The notes: a model not told the origin generated them from the letters alone. A stretch of 8,302 nucleotides of DNA from Chloroflexota bacterium (GCA_011051745.1 DRKO01000158.1:1-8302), one strand, 5' to 3'; positions 1 through 6,618 are shown, counted from the stretch's first letter. Made by a program: numbers and translations.

Positions 1-1
1 G

Positions 2-124
2 GCAGCCAAGACAGTCCGCGCGATGCGCTGGTTCGAGGTTGTCGAAATCCGGGGCCGCATTGACGATAATCAGGTCGCCCAGTGGCAGGTTACGCTTAAG
101 ATCGGGTTTGCGCTGGAAGACTGA
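2..124 (+). CDS. Dodecin family flavin-binding protein, C-terminal part
   Basis: This is the last 40 codons of a gene whose start lies before the window; it ends at TGA 122-124. The visible residues run A-A-K-T-V-R-A-M-R-W-F-E-V-V-E-I-R-G and end W-Q-V-T-L-K-I-G-F-A-L-E-D. This is the C-terminal half of a dodecin, including the Trp of the 'RWFEV' strand and the Gln in 'QWQVTLKI'. In characterised dodecins these positions stack against and contact flavin isoalloxazine rings. Dodecins are about 65-75 residues and assemble into hollow dodecamers that store or buffer flavins in the cytoplasm, so a little under half is missing here. A terminator hairpin follows about 30 nt downstream, so the gene does not appear to be co-transcribed with the next one. 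Family assignment is from residue pattern only, but the match is distinctive. Confidence 0.85.
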   Translation, partial: AAKTVRAMRWFEVVEIRGRIDDNQVAQWQVTLKIGFALED

Positions 125-152
125 CCGGACACCGGAACGCTGAGAGTCTGTT

Positions 153-192
153 GGGCGGGGAAGGTCGCTCTCACCTTCTCCGCTCTTCGTTC
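153..192 (+). terminator. Rho-independent terminator after the dodecin gene
   Basis: An inverted repeat pairs 155-165 (GCGGGGAAGGT) with 173-183 (ACCTTCTCCGC), 11 bp with one G-U pair and a 7-nt loop. G153 and G154 can add two more pairs. A T-rich tail (TCTTCGTTC, 184-192) follows on the + strand. Position 29 nt past the dodecin stop and the tail orientation both fit an intrinsic terminator, though the T-run is interrupted. Confidence 0.6.
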
Positions 193-246
193 AAAGAGTG
201 CTGTTCTCCGACCTTCTTGAGCCCCGAAAAGCCCCAAACGCTCGAT

Positions 247-275
247 TTGACACGAACTCCAAATTCGTTTAGGCT
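247..275 (+). promoter_or_regulatory. Sigma-70-type promoter for the acidic membrane protein
   Basis: A perfect TTGACA -35 box (247-252) is followed by exactly 17 nt and TAGGCT (270-275) as a weaker -10 box. It lies after the dodecin terminator and would start transcription near 282, giving a leader of about 45 nt before the ATG at 327. The consensus -35 and ideal spacing are the support; the -10 is only a partial match. Confidence 0.5.
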
Positions 276-326
276 GTGGGTGATCGGACTTGAGTACAGG
301 CCAGTTCAGCGTGGGAGGCACGCTTT

Positions 327-752
327 ATGGACGACGATCTGAATTCTCTGAGGGGCAGTCTGGGTGGCGAGGATGATGATCTCTTCGGGGCATTCTCGGA
401 CCCGACGGAGGGCGCAATCCCCGAAAATCTGGATATGCCGGACTGGCTCAGTGGTGAACCGGAACCGGCGTCAGAACCGGAGCCAGAGCCAGCCCCCTCG
501 ACCGATGAAGGGGGCGTGCCAGAGTGGCTCTCAGAGCTGGGGGAGCCGCCGCCCGATGAGGATGAGGAAGAACCTTCCCCGATGATTGGAGAGCCTGAGA
601 CGGCGCACCGGGAACGTAAGCGTCGTTCACGCTCCAGCACATTCCTGGGCCTGACACCTCAGCAACGCATGGTTCTTTCCATCTTCCTCTTTCTGGATGT
701 AGCCGTGCTGGGATTCCTCCTGTTGCTGGCAATCGGAGCGATCAGCTTCTAG
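327..752 (+). CDS. Small acidic single-pass membrane protein with PDWL-type motifs
   Basis: I do not recognise this 141-residue protein as a named family. Residues 1-93 are extremely acidic and proline-rich, with only one basic residue (R9) and low-complexity E-P repeats around 44-57. Two copies of a short motif stand out: M-P-D-W-L-S (37-42) and V-P-E-W-L-S (64-69). A basic patch (about R95-R102) precedes one hydrophobic helix (about 115-139) that reaches almost to the C-terminus. By the positive-inside rule the acidic domain should face the cytoplasm, anchored like a tail-anchored protein. The start is supported by a GGGAGG ribosome site at 313-318, 8 nt from the ATG. The gene has its own promoter upstream and a terminator downstream. 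The P-D/E-W-L motifs may be docking peptides; I recall similar ones in Chloroflexota proteins, but function is unknown. Confidence 0.8.
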   Translation: MDDDLNSLRGSLGGEDDDLFGAFSDPTEGAIPENLDMPDWLSGEPEPASEPEPEPAPSTDEGGVPEWLSELGEPPPDEDEEEPSPMIGEPETAHRERKRRSRSSTFLGLTPQQRMVLSIFLFLDVAVLGFLLLLAIGAISF

Positions 753-777
753 CCCTGCCACCCCGATAGGATAAAGA

Positions 778-810
778 AGAGGGGTCTCGCACACACGGCG
801 AGACCCCTTT
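778..810. terminator. Bidirectional terminator between convergent genes
   Basis: A perfect 10-bp inverted repeat pairs GGGGTCTCGC (781-790) with GCGAGACCCC (798-807) around a 7-nt loop. It is flanked by AAGA on the left and TTT on the right, so each strand has a short U-rich tail after the stem; on the - strand the tail is TCTTCTTT. It lies between the stop of the + gene (752) and the stop of the - gene (823), where one hairpin can terminate both transcripts. Confidence 0.8.
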
Positions 811-822
811 GCTGTCATCCGG

Positions 823-3357
823 TTACTCAGCAGGCCTCAGCGTCAACAGTTCCCGCGCGCTGGCCTCAACCTCCGCTCGATCCCAGAGCGTGGGATGGTA
901 TTCAATGAAACGCCAGGGATCAATGAAATCATCATAGTGGCGATGGCCAGGATGACCGCTCTGTCCAGTGGTGTGCATCATCCGCGAGTTGGTGAGATCG
1001 CCCAGATCAATGATCTGCCGCATCGAAGGCACGCTGTTCACCAGGAAAGGCTCGTCAACCGACCAACTGGTCGCATTAACGATAGACGTGCCGCCGCTTG
1101 CAGCGACCGGCCCCCGGTTGAAGATCGCCTCAATTGGTCCGATGCCGGATTCCCCGAAGGTCTGGTTGGCAAATGTCGCAGTATGAACATCGCCCCAGCG
1201 CCAGGCATCCAGACGTTCCCCCAGCACCTCGACGCCATCCGCATACCCCTTTTCGAGCGCACGGGCCAGGATGTCGTCCCGCGTTTCGGTAACGTCCGGC
1301 GTGCGGAGATCATCCCACCAGGGGTTATCCGGCTCCTGCAACAGCCAGTAGACGGCTACCATCGTTCGGCTGCCTCCGCCGGGCCAGAGGTCTTCGGGAA
1401 GCTGATCGTGGAATGTCTCCGACAGCAGGGCAACCCAGAAGTATCCATAGAGGGCCGCCTCCGGGCTGTCCATGTGCATCTGCCCATCCCAGGCCAGCAG
1501 CCGGTCACGGGCTTCCGCAAGGGCCGGGTCCTCAAAAGAGAGACCCTCCAGGTAAGGCAGAATCTCCAGCGCTGAGAGGTTCAGGTTATCGCCCTGCATG
1601 GTTGCCACATCGTCAAGCGAGATGCCATCCGGGTGCTCTTCGATCATCTCTACAATGCGGCGGGCACGATAGCCGTGATCGAACCCCCCGTAATTCATGA
1701 TCAGGTAAGGATACTCAGGACTAACAACCGGGTTGTTGGCCGTGACGATATACCCCTGCGTCGGATTGTAGGCGCGGGGCAGGTCGTCATACGGGATGAA
1801 GTCCACCCACTCGTAATCGTCCGTCCATCCGGGTGCGGGCAACGAGCCATCGCCACCGGCCCGGATAGGAACCTGTCCGGGCATCTGGTAGCCGATATTC
1901 CCCTCCACATCGGCATAGACGAAGTTCTGCGAGGGCACAGTGAAATACTGGAGCGCCTCACGGAAGTCTTCGTAGTTCTGGGCCTTATCCAGAAGCAGGA
2001 TCGCACGGAACGTCTCAACCGGTTGAAGGGCCGTCCACTGAAGGGAAAGAGCAGTGAATTCCAGCCCCTCCGGGAACCCCGGCGGGCCAATGGTGAAGCC
2101 CGCCTGATCCTGCATACTCTCCATGTCTGTGACAATAGGCCCATGTCGCGTATAGCGCACCATCAGAAAGTACGGCTCGTCCTCGCCCTGAACGATGATC
2201 TCCTCCGGGATGAGGTCCATATCCACCCACTCGCCGTTGACCTCATACTGGTTGGGGTTGGCGGGGTTGATGCGCTCTATATAGAGGTCCTGCACATCGG
2301 GGTTGACGTTGGTCATTCCCCAGGCGATGCGGTCGTTGTGGCCGATGATAACACCGGGGGCCCCGGCGAAGGAGTAACCACGCACCTCGAAGGGGCAGTC
2401 GGGCGTCTTTTCCACACAATGCAGCCCGATCTCATACCAGATGGAAGGCATCTGAATGCCCAGATGCGGGTCATTCGCCAAGATCGGGGCTCCGGTGTCG
2501 GTCAGATCGCCAGAGAGAACCCAGTTATTCGAGCCAATCCCCTCCCCCCGGCCAAGAGCGAGCGACCGGGCAGGATCGAAGCCGCCCACCAGACGAGTGT
2601 TAACGTCATCCAGATGGGCCAACAGGTCGCCTGCATTCCGGGCACTGCCTGAGAGATAGTCAAGCTCCTCGTCAGGGACGATATAAGGCATATCGTCGCG
2701 ATAGGTGGGAAGCAGATCAGCAGCCATATCCAGCCCGACGGCGCGGATCAACTCAACCCGCCTTATCTCGTCCTCCATGTTGCCACCCAGATCGTACGCC
2801 ATCACCTTTGCCCACGTCAGCGTGTTGATGGGCGTCCAGGGTTCGATCTCCACCTCGACACCCATCCACTGGAGCAACGCGAATTCCAGGCCAAGCTGCG
2901 CCGGGCGGCGGCTCTGAGTATAAGCGTTCACACCCGCTGCATATGCTTCCAGCGCCCGGCGGGTTTCGGGATCGGCCAGGGCGTATTCCTGCTCTGCAAT
3001 ACGGGCAAACCCCATCGTGCGCAGGAAGATATCCGAGCTGAGCGTCGCTTCCCCGAAGAACTCGGAGAGCCGTCCGGCGCCGATCCGCCGCCAGAATTCC
3101 ATCTGCCAGTAACGATCCTGAGCATGGACATAGCCCTGAGCGAAGAAAAGATCCTCGGCGGTTTGGGCATAGATGTGGGGAACCCCATAACGGTCGCGGT
3201 AAATCTCAACCGGAGCGGTCAATCCCTGGAGTTCAACCGTGCCCCTGGTGCGGGGGTAGGCCCGGCGCGAGATACCCAGCCAGACTCCACCAAGGATCAG
3301 AGCGATCACCAGGATCACGCCGACGATAATCCCGGTCACTCGTAACGCCTTCTGCAT
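823..3357 (-). CDS. Penicillin acylase family Ntn hydrolase, membrane-anchored
   Basis: This 844-residue protein is a member of the penicillin amidase (peptidase S45) family. These enzymes cleave amide bonds of acylated substrates such as beta-lactam side chains or acyl-homoserine lactones after self-processing into alpha and beta chains. An N-terminal hydrophobic helix (about 8-29) acts as a signal or anchor. The alpha-chain signature (V-E-I-Y-R-D-R-Y-G-V-P-H-I-Y, 50-63; G-Y-V-H-A-Q-D-R, 75-82) leads to the processing site G275/S276 in G-I-G-S-N-N-W-V-L. S276 is the expected nucleophile, and N541 or N542 in V-T-A-N-N-P the expected oxyanion Asn. Length is typical. I chose the ATG at 3357 over an upstream GTG-type start at 3432 because AGGGAGAG (3363-3370) sits just upstream and the protein then begins at the anchor helix. 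Secretion to the cell surface is inferred; substrate cannot be told from sequence. Confidence 0.9.
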   Translation of the reverse strand: MQKALRVTGIIVGVILVIALILGGVWLGISRRAYPRTRGTVELQGLTAPVEIYRDRYGVPHIYAQTAEDLFFAQGYVHAQDRYWQMEFWRRIGAGRLSEFFGEATLSSDIFLRTMGFARIAEQEYALADPETRRALEAYAAGVNAYTQSRRPAQLGLEFALLQWMGVEVEIEPWTPINTLTWAKVMAYDLGGNMEDEIRRVELIRAVGLDMAADLLPTYRDDMPYIVPDEELDYLSGSARNAGDLLAHLDDVNTRLVGGFDPARSLALGRGEGIGSNNWVLSGDLTDTGAPILANDPHLGIQMPSIWYEIGLHCVEKTPDCPFEVRGYSFAGAPGVIIGHNDRIAWGMTNVNPDVQDLYIERINPANPNQYEVNGEWVDMDLIPEEIIVQGEDEPYFLMVRYTRHGPIVTDMESMQDQAGFTIGPPGFPEGLEFTALSLQWTALQPVETFRAILLLDKAQNYEDFREALQYFTVPSQNFVYADVEGNIGYQMPGQVPIRAGGDGSLPAPGWTDDYEWVDFIPYDDLPRAYNPTQGYIVTANNPVVSPEYPYLIMNYGGFDHGYRARRIVEMIEEHPDGISLDDVATMQGDNLNLSALEILPYLEGLSFEDPALAEARDRLLAWDGQMHMDSPEAALYGYFWVALLSETFHDQLPEDLWPGGGSRTMVAVYWLLQEPDNPWWDDLRTPDVTETRDDILARALEKGYADGVEVLGERLDAWRWGDVHTATFANQTFGESGIGPIEAIFNRGPVAASGGTSIVNATSWSVDEPFLVNSVPSMRQIIDLGDLTNSRMMHTTGQSGHPGHRHYDDFIDPWRFIEYHPTLWDRAEVEASARELLTLRPAE

Positions 3358-3362
3358 GCTGT

Positions 3363-3370
3363 CTCTCCCT
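3363..3370 (-). promoter_or_regulatory. Ribosome binding site deciding the acylase start
   Basis: On the - strand AGGGAGAG lies 5 nt before the ATG at 3357. A longer reading from 3432 would add 25 residues (P-L-I-V-L-R-R-V-R-V-L type) before the anchor helix, with no comparable site. This favours the shorter protein. Confidence 0.65.
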
Positions 3371-3445
3371 TTCACGAAAGTCAGGACACGAACCCGCCGA
3401 AGCACAATCAGCGGAGCGGCCCCGCTGACCATACCCCCGGCAGTT

Positions 3446-3478
3446 GGGGATTTGAGGCTTTGGCCTCCTCAAATCCCC
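3446..3478 (-). promoter_or_regulatory. 12-bp hairpin in the acylase 5' leader
   Basis: GGGGATTTGAGG (3446-3457) pairs perfectly with CCTCAAATCCCC (3467-3478) around a 9-nt loop. An alternative inner pairing of GAGGC (3454-3458) with GCCTC (3463-3467) is possible. No T-run follows on either strand, so it is a poor intrinsic terminator for the upstream deacetylase-like gene. If the promoter at 3489-3517 is real, the hairpin lies at the very 5' end of the acylase mRNA, about 90 nt before the start codon. It could stabilise the message or regulate it; the role is inferred. Confidence 0.5.
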
Positions 3479-3488
3479 GCGCTTGCAC

Positions 3489-3517
3489 ATAATTGTAAGC
3501 ATTTTTCGGCAGGTCAA
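3489..3517 (-). promoter_or_regulatory. Candidate promoter of the acylase gene
   Basis: On the - strand TTGACC (3512-3517) is followed by exactly 17 nt and AATTAT (3489-3494), matching -35 (5/6) and -10 (4/6) boxes. This is an AT-rich island in otherwise GC-rich DNA, 130 nt before the acylase ATG and just past the stop of the deacetylase-like gene. An imperfect inverted repeat GCTTGCA-N6-TGTAAGC (3481-3500) overlaps the -10 box and could be an operator. Confidence 0.5.
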
Positions 3518-3538
3518 AAATGAAAGCCTGTTCCGGGG

Positions 3539-4576
3539 CTACCCCTCCAGCCTGTGAATCCGGACTAGCTGTTCGACCAGATCCTCTGTTCCCCGGCCCG
3601 GCATGTCAAACGGACCCAGTGGATCTACCACCTCATCCTCCCCCAGCAGGGCATAGGCCACGTTCAGGATGCCGTATCCCAGTACCTCCAGGTCATACCC
3701 CCCTTCCAGCACAAACACGATCCGCCCATCGCACAGTTCGTCAGCCATGGCGATCAACTCGCGGGTCAGGTGAGCGTATCCCTGAAGGTCAAGCTGAAGC
3801 ATAGCCAGCGGATCGGCCCAGTGGGCATCGAATCCCGCGGAGACGAGGATCAGATCAGGAGCGAAGCGCCGGGCAGCAGGCCACAGCACCCGTTCGTACA
3901 GCAGGCTGAAACCTTCATTCCCCGTGCCGGGGCGGAGGGGCATGTTGATCGTTGTGCCATACCCCGGCCCCGTGCCGATCTCATCCAGTCCGCCTGTGCC
4001 GGGATAGAAGGGGTACTGGTGTGTGGAGACGTATAACACACTCCCATCTTCGTAAAAGGTATCCTGCGTGCCGTTGCCATGGTGGACATCGTAGTCAACG
4101 ATCATCACCCGCTCGACCATCTCGGAGATGGCCTGAGCGTGGCGGGCAGCCAGCGCGACGTTGTTAAACAGGCAGAAGCCCATCCCCTGATCGGGAGTGG
4201 CGTGGTGACCGGGTGGGCGAACGACAGCCAGCGCATTATCCGCCTCCCCACTGAGGATAGCCTCAACAGCCGCCATCGTCCCCCCGGCGGCAAGGCGGGC
4301 GACCTCGTAGGAAACAGGAATCACATAGGTATCAGGGTCGAGCATGCCACCGCCGCGCTCTGAGACACGCCGGACGATCTCGATATAACCGGCCTCATGC
4401 ACCCGCGTGAGTTGCTCCACCGTCGCCGGAGCGGGTGTGATGGTCAGGAGCCGCTCGATCATGCGGGTTTCTTCCAGCACCTGCCAGATGCGCCGGATGC
4501 GCCCGGCGTGTTCTGGATGCCCCTCCAGCGTGTGCAGAGCGTAATCCTGATGGGTCACATACGCAGTGGTCGTCAT
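3539..4576 (-). CDS. Histone deacetylase-fold (class II / AcuC-like) amidohydrolase
   Basis: This 345-residue protein is a complete member of the arginase/deacetylase superfamily, zinc enzymes that remove acyl groups from lysine side chains, polyamines or other amines in the cytoplasm. The active site is intact: R-P-P-G-H-H-A with catalytic H124/H125; D-Y-D-V-H-H-G-N-G-T (161-170) with zinc ligands D163 and H165; S-A-G-F-D-A-H (246-252) with the third ligand D250; and E-G-G-Y-D with the transition-state Tyr Y294. Asn at 168 (D-V-H-H-G-N-G) is typical of bacterial class II-like enzymes. The start at 4576 is preceded by AGGGAGAGGA (4586-4595). The acylase gene follows on the same strand after 181 nt with its own candidate promoter, so tight co-expression is not implied. 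Physiological substrate is unknown; acetyl-CoA synthetase (as for AcuC) or acetylpolyamines are possible. Confidence 0.9.
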   Translation of the reverse strand: MTTTAYVTHQDYALHTLEGHPEHAGRIRRIWQVLEETRMIERLLTITPAPATVEQLTRVHEAGYIEIVRRVSERGGGMLDPDTYVIPVSYEVARLAAGGTMAAVEAILSGEADNALAVVRPPGHHATPDQGMGFCLFNNVALAARHAQAISEMVERVMIVDYDVHHGNGTQDTFYEDGSVLYVSTHQYPFYPGTGGLDEIGTGPGYGTTINMPLRPGTGNEGFSLLYERVLWPAARRFAPDLILVSAGFDAHWADPLAMLQLDLQGYAHLTRELIAMADELCDGRIVFVLEGGYDLEVLGYGILNVAYALLGEDEVVDPLGPFDMPGRGTEDLVEQLVRIHRLEG

Positions 4577-4662
4577 GGCGCGGTTTCCTCTCCCTATCGT
4601 CCCCTTCCCCGATCAAAGCCCACCCCTGACCGGCGTCCCATGCGCCCGGCTGCGCAAATGGG

Positions 4663-4668
4663 TATACT
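4663..4668 (+). promoter_or_regulatory. -10 box placing transcription start at the lipoprotein ATG
   Basis: TATACT (4663-4668; 5/6 match to TATAAT) ends 6 nt before the ATG at 4675, so the predicted +1 is the A of the start codon. No Shine-Dalgarno sequence precedes the ATG and no good -35 is seen near 4640-4645. This suggests a leaderless mRNA. The divergent gene starts at 4576, so this 98-nt spacer should hold both promoters; I cannot pick one for the - strand. Confidence 0.5.
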
Positions 4669-4674
4669 GGTAGC

Positions 4675-5166
4675 ATGAGCAAAGAGATTGGTCGCCGGCA
4701 GTTCCTCCATCTGCTGGTGCTCTCAGGCGTGGTGGCGGGCTGCAGGCGCTTGGTTCCTGAGGAAAGCACCCCTTCCCCGATCACCCCCATTCCCCCTGTC
4801 CCAACCGTGACCCTGACCGTCGCGCTGCGCTTCAGCCCGGAGAACGACGCCGTTGACTACAGCCCCAACCCGGCGGGGTGCGACCGCACCACCATTCAGG
4901 GAACCGTGCGTGACGCAAACGGCAGAGGCGTTTCACAGATCATCCTGCGCGTGTGGGCGCAGGATGATAGCTGGAGCGGCGCAGTCATGACCGGCGAGGA
5001 CGGCTTTTACCGGGTTGATCTCGCCGACGGCCTGACGGAGAAGATCTACCGGCTGCAACTGGTTGACCAGAGCGGAACTACATTGCTGAGCGATGTAGTG
5101 ATCGCCCCGGCAATTCCCAGTTGCGATCTCAACCTGATGACTGTGAACTTCGTCGCCGCTCCCTGA
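4675..5166 (+). CDS. Tat-type lipoprotein with a carboxypeptidase-regulatory-like domain
   Basis: This 163-residue protein starts with a twin-arginine-like signal (G-R-R-Q-F-L-H-L, 6-13), a hydrophobic stretch and a lipobox V-A-G-C with the lipidated Cys at 23. It should therefore be exported, possibly folded, and anchored to the outer face of the cytoplasmic membrane. A P/T/S-rich linker (about 28-46) is followed by one beta-sandwich-like domain. The core pattern (G-T-V-R-D-A-N-G-R-G-V, 76-86; T-G-E-D-G-F-Y-R-V, 106-114) resembles the CarboxypepD_reg/Ig-like fold seen in surface proteins. C69 and C150 bracket the domain and could form a disulfide. No catalytic motif is visible, so a binding or structural role is more likely than an enzymatic one. 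The stop lies 10 nt from the stop of the convergent gene, with no terminator between. Confidence 0.8.
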   Translation: MSKEIGRRQFLHLLVLSGVVAGCRRLVPEESTPSPITPIPPVPTVTLTVALRFSPENDAVDYSPNPAGCDRTTIQGTVRDANGRGVSQIILRVWAQDDSWSGAVMTGEDGFYRVDLADGLTEKIYRLQLVDQSGTTLLSDVVIAPAIPSCDLNLMTVNFVAAP

Positions 5167-5176
5167 GCCTGCGCCG

Positions 5177-6481
5177 TCAGACGATCCCTTCCAGCTCAGA
5201 CAGAAAGCGGTTAACCTCCCGGTGGGTATTGTAATGCGTTACCCCGACGCGCACCATGCCACCTCGCTCTTCACAGCCCAGCGCTTCCATCACCGCCAGC
5301 GCATAATAGTTCCCATCCCAGAGATAGATTCCCCTGTCGCCGAGCGTCTCGGTCACCTCCCGCGGGGATTTTCCTTCGACCGTGAAGATGATCGTCGGGA
5401 CACGCTCGCTTGCCTCGTCAGGGTCGGCGATTCCGGCCACCTGCACCCCCGGGATCGCGTTTAGCCCCTCCAGTAGATGACGGCTTAACGTCTCCTCATA
5501 GGCCTGGATCGCCAGCATAGCCTGCTTCAGTATCCGGCGCCTGCCCTCGTACTCTTCCACCTGAGAGGCAAAAGGCTGCCCGCACTGCTCGCCGATCCAC
5601 GCCAGATACTCGACCGCCGCCGTCACTCCAGCCAGCCCCTCGTGATTCTGGGTTCCCGTCTCCCAGCGACTGGGGACCGCCTCAGGCGCAGGGCGCACTT
5701 TGTAAGCCGGCAGACTGGCAAGGTGCTCATACTTACCATAGAGAGCCCCCACATGCGGGCCGAAGAATTTGTAAGCTGAGCAGGCCAGAAAGTCGCAATC
5801 CAGCGCCTGGACATCAACCGGACCATGCGGCGCATACTGGACGGCGTCAATGTACGCCAGTGCACCGACCCCGTGCGCCATTTCGACAACCCGCCGGATA
5901 TCATTGATTGTCCCCAGCGCATTGGAAGCATACACACAGGCCACCAGGCGTGTTTTACGGTTGAGCAACCGCTCCATCTGCTCCATGTTCAGCCGCCCGG
6001 TCTCCACGTCAAAATCCACCCACCGGACCGTCAGCCTGTAGTCGCGGGCCAGAAGCAGCCAGGGGGAGATGTTCGCATCATGATCCATGCGGGTCACGAT
6101 GATCTCATCCCCTTCATTCAGAACACGACCGATAGAGCGGCTGATGTGGAACGTCAGCGTTGTCATGTTCGGGCCAAAGACGATCTCATTCGCAGAAGAT
6201 GCGTTCAGCAGATCGGCTATCGCCTGCCGCGCCTCCTGGATGGTCTGATCGGTAAGACGGCTGGTGCGAAACGCGCCATGTGAGTTGCTGTTGGCCTCAA
6301 CCAGATAATGGCGCATCGCGCTGATAACGGTGGAAGGAACCTGCGTGCCACCGGGGTTATCAAAGTACACCGGTCGGATGCCGTTCACCTTCTGGCGAAG
6401 GGCCGGAAATTTGCGGCGTATCCTTGAGACATCGAAAGCGGGCTGCGAGCCAGTCTCTAAAGCCTGTGCGGCGCTCGTCAT
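5177..6481 (-). CDS. Cysteine desulfurase-like protein, VC1184 type (aminotransferase class V)
   Basis: This 434-residue PLP enzyme has the class V aminotransferase fold (residue numbers here count from a GTG one codon upstream). Visible features are Y-F-D-N-P-G-G-T (40-47), the PLP-stacking H135, ring-nitrogen D213 with Q216 (Y-I-D-A-V-Q), and the Schiff-base K239 in S-A-Y-K-F-F-G-P-H. It resembles the VC1184 subfamily (TIGR01976) of cysteine-desulfurase-like proteins. The R-x-G-x-H-C-A-x-P loop that carries the catalytic Cys of NifS/IscS/SufS is absent; at that place it reads L-W-D-G-N-Y-Y-A (388-395). Sulfur transfer from cysteine is therefore unproven, and lyase, epimerase or transaminase activity is equally possible. 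I chose ATG 6481 because AAAGGAG (6488-6494) is 6 nt away, against only 3 nt for the GTG at 6484. No suf or isc genes are adjacent. Confidence 0.85.
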   Translation of the reverse strand: MTSAAQALETGSQPAFDVSRIRRKFPALRQKVNGIRPVYFDNPGGTQVPSTVISAMRHYLVEANSNSHGAFRTSRLTDQTIQEARQAIADLLNASSANEIVFGPNMTTLTFHISRSIGRVLNEGDEIIVTRMDHDANISPWLLLARDYRLTVRWVDFDVETGRLNMEQMERLLNRKTRLVACVYASNALGTINDIRRVVEMAHGVGALAYIDAVQYAPHGPVDVQALDCDFLACSAYKFFGPHVGALYGKYEHLASLPAYKVRPAPEAVPSRWETGTQNHEGLAGVTAAVEYLAWIGEQCGQPFASQVEEYEGRRRILKQAMLAIQAYEETLSRHLLEGLNAIPGVQVAGIADPDEASERVPTIIFTVEGKSPREVTETLGDRGIYLWDGNYYALAVMEALGCEERGGMVRVGVTHYNTHREVNRFLSELEGIV

Positions 6482-6487
6482 CACACG

Positions 6488-6494
6488 CTCCTTT
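6488..6494 (-). promoter_or_regulatory. Ribosome binding site deciding the aminotransferase start
   Basis: AAAGGAG on the - strand lies 6 nt from the ATG at 6481 and 3 nt from the in-frame GTG at 6484. The normal spacing selects the ATG. Confidence 0.7.
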
Positions 6495-6531
6495 CTTTAC
6501 ATCGGGCGCGAGGGATGGGTGGAATCCCCCA

Positions 6532-6560
6532 TTGTCGCTCTCTGCTGGACGTTGTACAGT
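6532..6560 (+). promoter_or_regulatory. Possible + strand promoter in the intergenic region
   Basis: TTGTCG (6532-6537), 17 nt, then TACAGT (6555-6560): 4/6 matches to each sigma-70 box at ideal spacing. Transcription would start near 6567 and meet the hairpin at 6619-6641 about 55 nt later. With no protein gene downstream on this strand it would define a small RNA. Such partial matches also arise by chance. Confidence 0.25.
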
Positions 6561-6618
6561 GAGGATAGTTCAAGCGTCTCACCACCATTCAATTCAACCC
6601 CACCTCCTTATTGGCACT

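Noticed and set aside
895..1575. Open + strand frame of 226 codons opposite the acylase 3' part
   Set aside because: Same reason: antisense to conserved coding sequence, with no ribosome site or protein-like features seen.
1633..2652. Long open + strand frame of 339 codons opposite the acylase gene
   Set aside because: It lies wholly antisense to a well-supported acylase with intact family motifs. Its translation shows no recognisable domain, and GC-rich codon use commonly leaves such antisense frames open.
3358..3432. Upstream 25-residue extension of the acylase
   Set aside because: The ATG at 3357 has a good ribosome site at 3363-3370 and starts the protein at its anchor helix; the upstream start has neither advantage.
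3446..3478. Intrinsic terminator for the deacetylase-like gene
   Set aside because: The stem is strong, but no T-run follows it on the - strand, and a promoter match for the next gene lies upstream of it. I list it as a leader hairpin instead.
6600..6609. 16S rRNA 3' end fragment
   Set aside because: CCACCTCCTT matches the anti-Shine-Dalgarno tail, but the flanking bases do not match the preceding conserved GGCTGGATCA of 16S rRNA, so it is not an rRNA remnant.
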